Origin: a virus
Direction: 5' to 3' (one strand)
Length of the DNA stretch: 41,118 nucleotides
IMG/VR virus record: IMGVR_UViG_3300042868_012832
Location: 1 to 41,118 of that record
The notes beneath the pieces were generated by a model. That model worked only from the letters and a program-made list of their open reading frames with translations. It was not told where the DNA came from and did not search any database. Positions 1 to 6,382 of the stretch are shown here, piece after piece. Each line of letters opens with the position of its first letter. Position 1 is the first letter of the stretch. Made by a program: the position numbers and the translations under genes.

Positions 1-2
1 TA

Positions 3-170
3 GTAGTTAGAAAAACTATCTTACAACCTACCGAGTACAAAAAAACCAAAAGCCGAGAGTTAACGATAGTTAAAAACAAAATTAAAAACTTATGCGAGTT
101 CAAGCAAGACAAATATAGAACTTTTATCTTTAACAAGGGCGATGTTAAAATGCAAGGTATTGAAATTTAA
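3..170 (+). CDS. C-terminal end of an unidentified protein (cut by window edge)
   Basis: An open frame runs from the window edge to a TAA at 168-170 and gives 55 residues of a lysine-rich C-terminus ending in KMQGIEI. The 5' end lies outside the window. A strong hairpin with a T tract begins 5 nt after the stop, which supports a real gene end. I do not recognise the family. The neighbouring gene on the other side of the intergenic gap is convergent. Confidence 0.6.
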   Translation, partial: VVRKTILQPTEYKKTKSRELTIVKNKIKNLCEFKQDKYRTFIFNKGDVKMQGIEI

Positions 171-174
171 AAAC

Positions 175-197
175 AAAAGCCCGAAAGGGCTTTTTTT
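175..197 (+). terminator. Rho-independent terminator
   Basis: AAAAGCCC, loop GAAA, GGGCTTTT, then continuing T residues. It lies directly after the stop at 170. Confidence 0.85.
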
Positions 198-560
198 ATG
201 CACTATAATTAAATGTTAAATTTATGTTAAAACTTATTATATTATTTGTTTATTTAAAATCTTTTTTAACGCATTTTAAAGCGATTTAAACAACTTTGTT
301 ACTATATGGATACGTTATACATATTTCAAAAGATAATGCCCCCTGCACCCTCCTACACCCCTCCCTGCCTGTTACCGCCCTCCCCCCGTTCCCCGTATGC
401 CGAGCAGAACGTGGGGCATGATGATGTTCGCAAAATTTTTTTGGTAATTTTTTTAAGTAAAATATTAGACCCCTTTTTCAAAAATTTTTTTCCAGAATTT
501 TTGGGATTAAAATATTAGGGGGTTGTTTTTTAAAAAAAATTTTTTGGAAAATTTTTGGGG
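198..560. other. Non-coding convergent intergenic region with a C-rich island
   Basis: No convincing gene. The region lies between two convergent genes, so no promoter is needed. It holds a strongly C-rich, G-poor stretch at 338-395, then A/T homopolymer-rich sequence in which AAAATATTAG occurs twice (459-468 and 509-518). A 70-codon open frame at 306-518 runs through the C-rich stretch and looks accidental (proline-rich, no homologous pattern). Confidence 0.6.
338..395 (-). other. G-quadruplex-capable G-rich strand (C-rich on +)
   Basis: The complement of this stretch has seven runs of three or more G separated by mostly short spacers, which fits the G4 pattern. Composition is completely unlike the rest of the AT-rich window. 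Function unknown. Confidence 0.5.
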
Positions 561-1049
561 TTATTTTTTAAGACCTACTCTTTGGTCATCGAACACAAGT
601 GGTTTGTAACCCATATTAACAAGTTTTAGATATAAGCCTTGGGTGGTTTGTGTTATTTCTGAATCTGATTTTATTATGTATCCTTTATTTAGGAAGTATT
701 CGTATATATCTGTTGCTATACCCCAACCTCTGTTGTCTTCGTTTAGGTATACTAGGTTAAAAGAAATTGTTGTTGGGTTTTTGATACCCCTTAGGAAGCC
801 TATTACGTCATCATTTACATTTAGGATAAATAATTCAAACGGTCCGCTTGATGGCAACTCATCTTTTTTTCTTATATGTACATAATGTTTATAGATTTGA
901 AAAATGTATGTATCGGTATCTTCGTTGAATTCTGGGATTCTTACTTGGTCATCTTCTAGGTCTAGAGTTGTTAAATTTTCTAATGCTTCTTCAAAATCGG
1001 CAATATTGTTTAAATTTTCTCTAAGTAAAAATTTTATTATGTGTTTCAT
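561..1049 (-). CDS. GNAT-like acetyltransferase with head-targeting-type leader
   Basis: 162 residues. The N-terminus MKHIIKFLLRE is the leader shared by many proteins in this window, and L-R-E fits the T4 gp21 (hydrophobic-x-Glu) processing rule. The C-terminal half looks like the core of a GNAT N-acetyltransferase: a beta strand FNLVYLNED, then an acetyl-CoA-type loop RGWGIA at residues 107-112, a helix, then SD-x-EITQTTQGLYLKLVNMGYKPL, which resembles the usual last strands and helix. Substrate unknown. It is the third gene of a minus-strand operon (2031 to 561) with gaps of 3 and 1 nt. I infer that it is packaged and injected. The GNAT call rests on motif reading only. Confidence 0.7.
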   Translation of the reverse strand: MKHIIKFLLRENLNNIADFEEALENLTTLDLEDDQVRIPEFNEDTDTYIFQIYKHYVHIRKKDELPSSGPFELFILNVNDDVIGFLRGIKNPTTISFNLVYLNEDNRGWGIATDIYEYFLNKGYIIKSDSEITQTTQGLYLKLVNMGYKPLVFDDQRVGLKK

Positions 1050-1050
1050 G

Positions 1051-1692
1051 TTATTTTATTATCTTTTTTTGGTTTTCATCTTCTAGATTATAGTAGTATG
1101 TATTTTCGTCACCTTTTTTAAGTACCCATCTATCTGACACTGATTCGCAGCACCATTCTTTATCATCCACCATCCAATCTGGTTTTTCTGGAAAAGGTTT
1201 TGTTACGAACGACATATCTCTCCACATTAATCTATTGTTTGGTTGTAGTGCAAAGTTTCCGTTGTCTAGTTTGATTAGGTGGGCTGCTTTGTATTGTGTT
1301 GGTTCGTTGGAGTATGGGTTGTCATACCAATCGAACGTCATTACATAGTTGCCCCATTCTTGGGTTCCATCTTTAAACACTACTTTTACTCTAGATTGTA
1401 GTAGGTAATCATATACTGTACATGTTACTTCGTATCCAAAGCAGTCCCATAGTTGAAGGTGGTCTAGTGGCATTTTGGTTGCGTCTTCTTTCCATGCTAG
1501 CATATGTATAGGGACTCTTGACCTAACAGCACCTTCTTCTGTCATTACGTGAAAGGTTAGTGCTTTGCCGCCTACGGATTGGGCTCCAAAAATAATTACA
1601 TCTTGTGTACCTTCTCTTCCATCATGTTGATACATGTGTTCGATTCTCATCTTGGCATAGAAGTGTGGTATTGTAACATTTAATGTGGCCAT
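1051..1692 (-). CDS. Conserved phage protein of unknown function
   Basis: 213 residues starting MATLNVTIPHFY, without the leader found on its neighbours. It contains motifs I associate with uncharacterised proteins of T4-like aquatic phages: FGAQSVGGKALTFHVM, PLDHLQLWDCFGYEV and LDNGNFALQPNNRLMWRD. Tryptophan and aromatic residues are frequent, suggesting a compact beta-rich fold. It is the middle gene of a three-gene minus-strand operon, 3 nt after the upstream gene and 1 nt before the acetyltransferase-like gene. No catalytic motif seen. Confidence 0.75.
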   Translation of the reverse strand: MATLNVTIPHFYAKMRIEHMYQHDGREGTQDVIIFGAQSVGGKALTFHVMTEEGAVRSRVPIHMLAWKEDATKMPLDHLQLWDCFGYEVTCTVYDYLLQSRVKVVFKDGTQEWGNYVMTFDWYDNPYSNEPTQYKAAHLIKLDNGNFALQPNNRLMWRDMSFVTKPFPEKPDWMVDDKEWCCESVSDRWVLKKGDENTYYYNLEDENQKKIIK

Positions 1693-1695
1693 GTA

Positions 1696-2031
1696 TTATT
1701 TGTTTTGATTTTGGTTTTTAATGATTAGCTCTCCAAGCACTTCAAGTCTACCCACTTCTCTTTGGAATTGTGTTTGTGTCATCTCTAGAGATATTTTCTT
1801 GAATGTTTCGTTGTATTCTTTTGTTGCTTGTTCGATATCAAATTTTCCGTTGATGGCTTTTTTGTAGTAAGCTGGTTTAACGTTAAAGTGGTTATATGTA
1901 AGCATTGCGTCGCCACCTTTTTCTTTTGCGTTTGCGATTATCTTTTCGGCGCCAGCAAGTCTATTCTTTGCGAAGTCTTTATCGTCAAAGACAAAATTTT
2001 CTCTTAGAAGTTGTTTTATAATATGTTTCAT
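1696..2031 (-). CDS. Small protein with head-targeting-type leader, unknown function
   Basis: 111 residues beginning MKHIIKQLLRE then NFVFDD, the clearest copy of the shared leader. The remainder is charged and predicted helical, with no recognisable domain; it ends KNQNQNK. First gene of a minus-strand operon. The promoter-like motif ATATTTATAA at 2063-2054 (minus) lies 22 nt before the start and overlaps the motif of the divergent gene at 2077. If the leader is cleaved after E11, the mature product is about 100 residues and could be an internal head protein. Confidence 0.7.
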   Translation of the reverse strand: MKHIIKQLLRENFVFDDKDFAKNRLAGAEKIIANAKEKGGDAMLTYNHFNVKPAYYKKAINGKFDIEQATKEYNETFKKISLEMTQTQFQREVGRLEVLGELIIKNQNQNK

Positions 2032-2049
2032 TTTTTATGGTTTTAAATT

Positions 2050-2059
2050 ATATTTATAA
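2050..2059 (+). promoter_or_regulatory. Proposed phage late promoter ATATTTATAA (plus)
   Basis: Lies 17 nt upstream of the ATG at 2077. Same motif and spacing as in front of several other leader-bearing and virion genes. Confidence 0.5.
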
Positions 2060-2063
2060 ATAT
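2054..2063 (-). promoter_or_regulatory. Proposed phage late promoter ATATTTATAA (minus)
   Basis: Reads ATATTTATAA on the minus strand, 22 nt upstream of the start at 2031. It overlaps the plus-strand copy at 2050-2059, making a near-palindrome that could serve both directions. Confidence 0.5.
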
Positions 2064-2076
2064 ATAAAAAATTAAA

Positions 2077-4200
2077 ATGAATACAAGCATACGCAATATA
2101 CTTAGAGAGGGTCTTATTCTTGAGGTATCAAAGAAAGACATTCTTATTAACAAGATTGGATTTGATGAGGAGTCGGCTAGCATACTTGATAGACTTTGTG
2201 GTCCGTTGAGTGTTTGGATGGGGAACAAGATTATTGAGCAAGGGGTTAATGAGCATGGCACATTTCCTGATGGTGTTACACAAGCACAAAAATACAAGAT
2301 GGTTTTGGATGACTTAAAGTATGATAGATACGTTAGTTCAAACCGTCAATTTATTACTTCTATTATGGACTGGATTCGTGTTGGTCTTAACGGAAACTTA
2401 GGAGAGAACAAGGCTATGTCTTTTAGAGAATTATACGATGCTTCAAACAAATGGCATGATGAATTGGAAGTTGGTTCTGGTGACATCAACTATGTTGAAG
2501 AGAATCCTATTATACTTGACTTTAGGGATGGCAACGGCAATGGGTTTTATTGGGCTGATTTGGAAACTGGTAGTTCAAAAGAGGAATGTGACCGTATGGG
2601 ACATTGTGGTACCAGTGGTGCTGGTAGGATTTATTCTCTTAGACAAGTCATTCAGTTAAATGAAAAGTATAAGCTTAACAAGTCTGTATTGACTGCTGCT
2701 ATTGGCACCGATGGTATTGTGTATCAAATGAAGGGTGGCAAAAATTCTAAACCTGAAGCTGTGTATCACCAATACATATATCCATTGTTATTTTTGAAGA
2801 GAGGTGATGGATATTTTATAAACGGGTTTGGTAGTGAATATGAGAGTTCTAGTGATTTTAAGTTAACTGATTTTAGTGATGATGTTATTAGGGAGATATT
2901 TGCCAAGCGTCCTGAGTTGTTTAACAAGAGAAGCCTAAAGAAGAAGCTTGTTGCCATGGGTCTTATTGACAAGTTGCCAGAAGAGTATGTTAATATTGAA
3001 ATTGACACTGATAGGGTTGATAGATATATTGATGGTGATTATTCGGTTCGTACAGTAAAAGATAGTTTTGGTAATAAAAAAGAGATAGGTTTGTTTGAAA
3101 CAATATTGGGTGGTGACACGTGGGATTTGTGGGACAACTATGATGCGGATTGGAAGAGTGCTTTGCAGTATCATGCTGACAGTGATAGTGAAGCTAGGAT
3201 TCTTGAGATGGTAAAAGCCATGGCTGTCAAGAATGGTATTGAGATTGATGAAGATTTATCGTTGGAAGATATGATAGAAGAATATGATGAGGACCAAGAG
3301 ATTATTCATGCTTTACAAAGAGCTGTTAACGATGCTGAGTCTGATGCTTATGTTGATGATATATACAAGAAGTTAAAAGAGGCTCTAGAGGAATTGGGTA
3401 CTGTTGAAAAAATGGATGACGAGGGTGTTGTGTTGCGTGTCAACGTTGGTAAGTATATAGATTATTTGGAAGAGGATGTTTATGAGGAGATTTCTGATAG
3501 ATGCGATGATAAATTGGAATGCATGTTTGATGAGATGATGGGTGAATGGATTGACAAGCCTGACTTCAGGTTTGATGACAGGTATTATTCACCTGATATC
3601 AACGATAGATATTTCAATGAGTTATTGCAAGAAAATCTGGATGAGATTAGGGTTGAAGAAATCAACGAGAGCAAGATTGTGATAAAAAATATTCTTAGAG
3701 AGAATTTTGCACCTAAGGTTGTCAACGAGGTTTCAAAAGAAACTTATTTAAGAATAAAACGTCTTTATCCTAAATCTAGGCTTATCATGTCGCATGAACC
3801 TGAGATTAACTTTAGAGAGAAACCTAATCAAGAATTAGAGTTTAAACCTAACGGTTTGTGGTATGGTATTGGCACCGCTTGGATTGACTATACTAGAGAT
3901 ACGTTTCCACATAGGGAGCAAGAGCATATGTTTAAGATAGATGTCGATGAATCTCAGATGAAGATAATCAGAACTCTTGAAGACATGGAAGAGTTTGAAA
4001 AAGAGTATGGTGTTAAGCAACCAAATTCTTATTACACATATATTGATTATGTAAGGGTTGCTCAAGATTATGGTGGTATAGAGATTGCTCCGTATCTTGG
4101 TGCTGCTTATGGGAAGCATTTATGGTATAATTCATGGGATTTGGCTTCTGGTTGTATTTGGAGGAAAGGTGTTATAAAAAGCATAACAAAAATTAGTTAA
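2077..4200 (+). CDS. Large protein with two head-targeting-type leaders, probable fusion of two cargo domains
   Basis: 707 residues. The N-terminus MNTSIRNILRE matches the shared leader, and a second copy, KIVIKNILRE followed by NFAPK, occurs inside the protein at residues 533-542. The first domain contains CDRMGHCGTS (C171, H176, C177), comparable to W/H-C motifs in three other proteins here, and a very acidic stretch from about 375 to 530. The second domain (about 543-707) has GLWYGIGTAWIDY, IDVDESQMKIIRTLED and an ending with WDLASGCIW, patterns I know from uncharacterised phage proteins. It looks like two former genes joined when a stop and a start were lost. Cleavage at both sites would release two mature proteins. 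Function unknown; packaging is inferred. Confidence 0.8.
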   Translation: MNTSIRNILREGLILEVSKKDILINKIGFDEESASILDRLCGPLSVWMGNKIIEQGVNEHGTFPDGVTQAQKYKMVLDDLKYDRYVSSNRQFITSIMDWIRVGLNGNLGENKAMSFRELYDASNKWHDELEVGSGDINYVEENPIILDFRDGNGNGFYWADLETGSSKEECDRMGHCGTSGAGRIYSLRQVIQLNEKYKLNKSVLTAAIGTDGIVYQMKGGKNSKPEAVYHQYIYPLLFLKRGDGYFINGFGSEYESSSDFKLTDFSDDVIREIFAKRPELFNKRSLKKKLVAMGLIDKLPEEYVNIEIDTDRVDRYIDGDYSVRTVKDSFGNKKEIGLFETILGGDTWDLWDNYDADWKSALQYHADSDSEARILEMVKAMAVKNGIEIDEDLSLEDMIEEYDEDQEIIHALQRAVNDAESDAYVDDIYKKLKEALEELGTVEKMDDEGVVLRVNVGKYIDYLEEDVYEEISDRCDDKLECMFDEMMGEWIDKPDFRFDDRYYSPDINDRYFNELLQENLDEIRVEEINESKIVIKNILRENFAPKVVNEVSKETYLRIKRLYPKSRLIMSHEPEINFREKPNQELEFKPNGLWYGIGTAWIDYTRDTFPHREQEHMFKIDVDESQMKIIRTLEDMEEFEKEYGVKQPNSYYTYIDYVRVAQDYGGIEIAPYLGAAYGKHLWYNSWDLASGCIWRKGVIKSITKIS
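3673..3702 (+). other. Internal copy of the head-targeting-type leader
   Basis: Encodes KIVIKNILRE (residues 533-542 of the 707-residue protein), nearly the same as the N-terminal leaders of the neighbouring genes but with an ATT codon where a start would be. Confidence 0.65.
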
Positions 4201-4207
4201 AGATAAA

Positions 4208-4240
4208 AAAGGGACCTGATTGGGTCCCTTTATTTTTTTT
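4208..4240. terminator. Bidirectional terminator between convergent genes
   Basis: AAAGGGACC, 6-nt loop, GGTCCCTTT with A/T tracts on both sides. It serves the gene ending at 4200 and the convergent gene ending at 4239. Confidence 0.85.
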
Positions 4241-5723
4241 ATGGTATGAATCTTTTTCTAATTGATTCTTTTATGTCTTCTTTTTGTTTTACCATTTTGA
4301 ATTCTTTTTCTATTCCAAGTCTTTTGGCGATTTCTTCTGGAGTTATATGTGAACCGTGTGTTGGTGAGCCCATGCTTTCATCAATGTCTTGGTTATACTT
4401 TGAGATTCTTGAGTTAACGTAATCTATAAGGTGGTTAACCATTTTGGATACTGTTTCGAATACGGTTACCATATTTTCTGGATTTCCGCCCCACATGATT
4501 GTATAGTTAAGACTTGTTGTTTTTAGGTCAAATCCGAACGCGTACATAAACATCCATGCTGATATTTCTGCTTGTTGTTCTATGGTTTGGTTTCCGTCAT
4601 TTTGTCTTCCAACGTGAAAATCAATTTTTCCTTGCATCTTAACATATGTTTGGTGAAGGAGTTCGTGAGATATTTCGTGAGCGAATGTTTTGGTTGTTCC
4701 AACATCGTTACCTTCGTTGGCAAGGAGTGTTATATTTCCATTTCTTGAAACACCTCTTGCGCCGCCTAGGTCATCGGAGAAGTCAACTTTGATTCCGTGT
4801 TCTTGGCAGAATTCTAGAAGTCCTTTGTATATTGGTTTTACTGAATCGTCTATCATTCCTTCTTCGAACCATTTTACATCTTTAATTGCGTCTTGTGCTC
4901 CAGTAATAAAATCTTCTTTGCCTTCTATTTGTATGGTTTGTGATACGTCGTATACTGGCGCCAAGAAGAACGAGCTAGCTATCATTGTTCCTCTTAGTTT
5001 TGTTTTTAGTTTTATTTTTTCGTTAGGGCTAAGAGCGTCAACTGATGGTTTTTTGGTTGTGTTAAGAAACGCTTGTGTTATGGCTTCTTTTTTTTCTTTT
5101 GACAAATTTTGTTTTTGTCCAGATGGTTTCCATACAAACAGTGGTGTAACGTTGGGTTTAATTTCTCTATTGTAAACATCTTTCCAAATTTGTTTATTGT
5201 TTACGATTGTTGCGGTTGGCATTTGAATCCATATAAGTAGGGAGTTTGACAATGTAAAGCTGTAGCCTTGGGCTGATTTGAACTTGATAAGTTTTCCGAT
5301 TGTTTCTTTGAATTGTTCGTCATCTTGAATGTTGGTCAATTGTTTTTTGAACAATATTAATTTGGCTTCAATTTGTTCTTTTTGTTGTGGTGTTATCTTA
5401 ACTTCTGGGTCAATTTTTTCAACGTCAGGGTTGTTAAGAAAATTAAGTATTTCATCGATTTCAAATTCCAATTTGTTTGGTTCTTTTATTGTCTTAAGGA
5501 ATTCAAACGCTGGTTTTATATTTTTTTCTATTGTTTTTTCAGGGTTTTCTTTATCCAAGAACCAAAAGAAGAATTTTTCTTTTGATTGGTATTTCATATT
5601 GTAGGTATCCATGATTTGTTTTGCAACGTTCCAATCAATAAAACCCTTAACTTTTGCAATTGGGTAAGCGCCCATCATTGCTTTTGCAAGTTTAATTTCA
5701 ACTTCATTTAAGGTTTTTTTCAT
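4239..5723 (-). CDS. ArdC-like antirestriction protein: ssDNA-binding-type domain plus zinc metallopeptidase
   Basis: 494 residues from the ATG at 5723; in-frame codons continue to 5846, but only the 5723 start leaves the divergent promoter region free. Residues about 130-200 resemble the ArdC N-terminal domain (YSFTLSNSLLIWIQMPTATI, a tryptophan, then a proline-ending strand). The C-terminal part has AHEISHELLHQ with overlapping HExxH motifs at H349-H353 and H353-H357, and acidic residues near E382-E386 that could be the third zinc ligand. ArdC-type proteins protect incoming DNA from restriction. The N-terminus MKKTLNE is a weak fit to the leader rule (L-N-E). I infer an injected anti-restriction role; an ImmA/IrrE-like peptidase is the alternative. 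Confidence 0.75.
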   Translation of the reverse strand: MKKTLNEVEIKLAKAMMGAYPIAKVKGFIDWNVAKQIMDTYNMKYQSKEKFFFWFLDKENPEKTIEKNIKPAFEFLKTIKEPNKLEFEIDEILNFLNNPDVEKIDPEVKITPQQKEQIEAKLILFKKQLTNIQDDEQFKETIGKLIKFKSAQGYSFTLSNSLLIWIQMPTATIVNNKQIWKDVYNREIKPNVTPLFVWKPSGQKQNLSKEKKEAITQAFLNTTKKPSVDALSPNEKIKLKTKLRGTMIASSFFLAPVYDVSQTIQIEGKEDFITGAQDAIKDVKWFEEGMIDDSVKPIYKGLLEFCQEHGIKVDFSDDLGGARGVSRNGNITLLANEGNDVGTTKTFAHEISHELLHQTYVKMQGKIDFHVGRQNDGNQTIEQQAEISAWMFMYAFGFDLKTTSLNYTIMWGGNPENMVTVFETVSKMVNHLIDYVNSRISKYNQDIDESMGSPTHGSHITPEEIAKRLGIEKEFKMVKQKEDIKESIRKRFIP

Positions 5724-5740
5724 AATGTTTACTATTTTAA

Positions 5741-5750
5741 CCATAAATAT
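5741..5750 (-). promoter_or_regulatory. Proposed phage late promoter ATATTTATGG (minus)
   Basis: On the minus strand, 17 nt before the start at 5723. It is the mirror partner of the plus-strand copy at 5752-5761, also 17 nt from its gene. Confidence 0.55.
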
Positions 5751-5751
5751 A

Positions 5752-5761
5752 ATATTTATGA
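5752..5761 (+). promoter_or_regulatory. Proposed phage late promoter ATATTTATGA (plus)
   Basis: 17 nt upstream of the ATG at 5779. With the minus copy it forms the near-perfect palindrome CATAAATATAATATTTATG at 5742-5760. Confidence 0.55.
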
Positions 5762-5778
5762 TTAAAAGGTTTAATTTT

Positions 5779-6381
5779 ATGAAAAATATAATAAAACAGT
5801 TGCTTAGAGAACAGTTTGTAAACGAGGCAACATATACCAACGACATCTATAAATTCTTGGACCAAGACCCTAAGCGAATGACAACTGGTACCGCGTATTA
5901 TATTTCATCTATGGATAACTATATGAACAAAACACTTGTCGATAAATTTGGCAACAAGGTTCCAAATCCAATGTATGGTAAAATTTTTAAACACACTAGA
6001 TTTATATTTGGATGGAGAGATACTTTTGAGAGAGCCATGAAAAGAATAAACCCTAGATATGTTGTTGGTGATAAGACTGGCAACTATAAACCTGTTGATG
6101 GTTATGATATGCTTGAGACTGGCAAGAGTGGGTTGTATTTTCCTATTGTTCCTACTGGGACTGAGTATGTTTATGTTATTTGTAACGGTCCATGTAGAGT
6201 TGCTGACAAAAGCGAAGTTAAGCAATTTTTAAAACCTTCTGATGGTTCTTATTGGTCGGCTGAGGGCAAAGCACCTTTTAGACAATTAATTGTTGATAGA
6301 GCTGTTAAAATCACTGGTGGTGGACATGAGTGGGTAAATGATAAAATAAAAGGTAAATGGCTTGGAATAGGAAATGTATAA
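5779..6381 (+). CDS. Leader-bearing protein of unknown function
   Basis: 200 residues from the ATG at 5779. An upstream in-frame ATG at 5725 would put the promoter-like palindrome inside the gene. The N-terminus is MKNIIKQLLRE then QFVNEATY. The body is basic and aromatic-rich (GWRDTFERAMKRINPRYVVG, SGLYFPIVPTGTEYVYVICNG), with no family I recognise. The next gene starts 1 nt after its stop, so the two are co-transcribed. I infer a packaged protein from the leader alone. Confidence 0.75.
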   Translation: MKNIIKQLLREQFVNEATYTNDIYKFLDQDPKRMTTGTAYYISSMDNYMNKTLVDKFGNKVPNPMYGKIFKHTRFIFGWRDTFERAMKRINPRYVVGDKTGNYKPVDGYDMLETGKSGLYFPIVPTGTEYVYVICNGPCRVADKSEVKQFLKPSDGSYWSAEGKAPFRQLIVDRAVKITGGGHEWVNDKIKGKWLGIGNV

Positions 6382-6382
6382 G

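Noticed and set aside
306-518. 70-codon open frame through the C-rich island
   Set aside because: Proline-rich product from biased composition, no ribosome site, no protein-like pattern, between convergent genes.
4690-5175. 161-codon plus-strand open frame opposite the ArdC-like gene
   Set aside because: Antisense to the metallopeptidase motif region; serine/leucine-rich shadow without signals.
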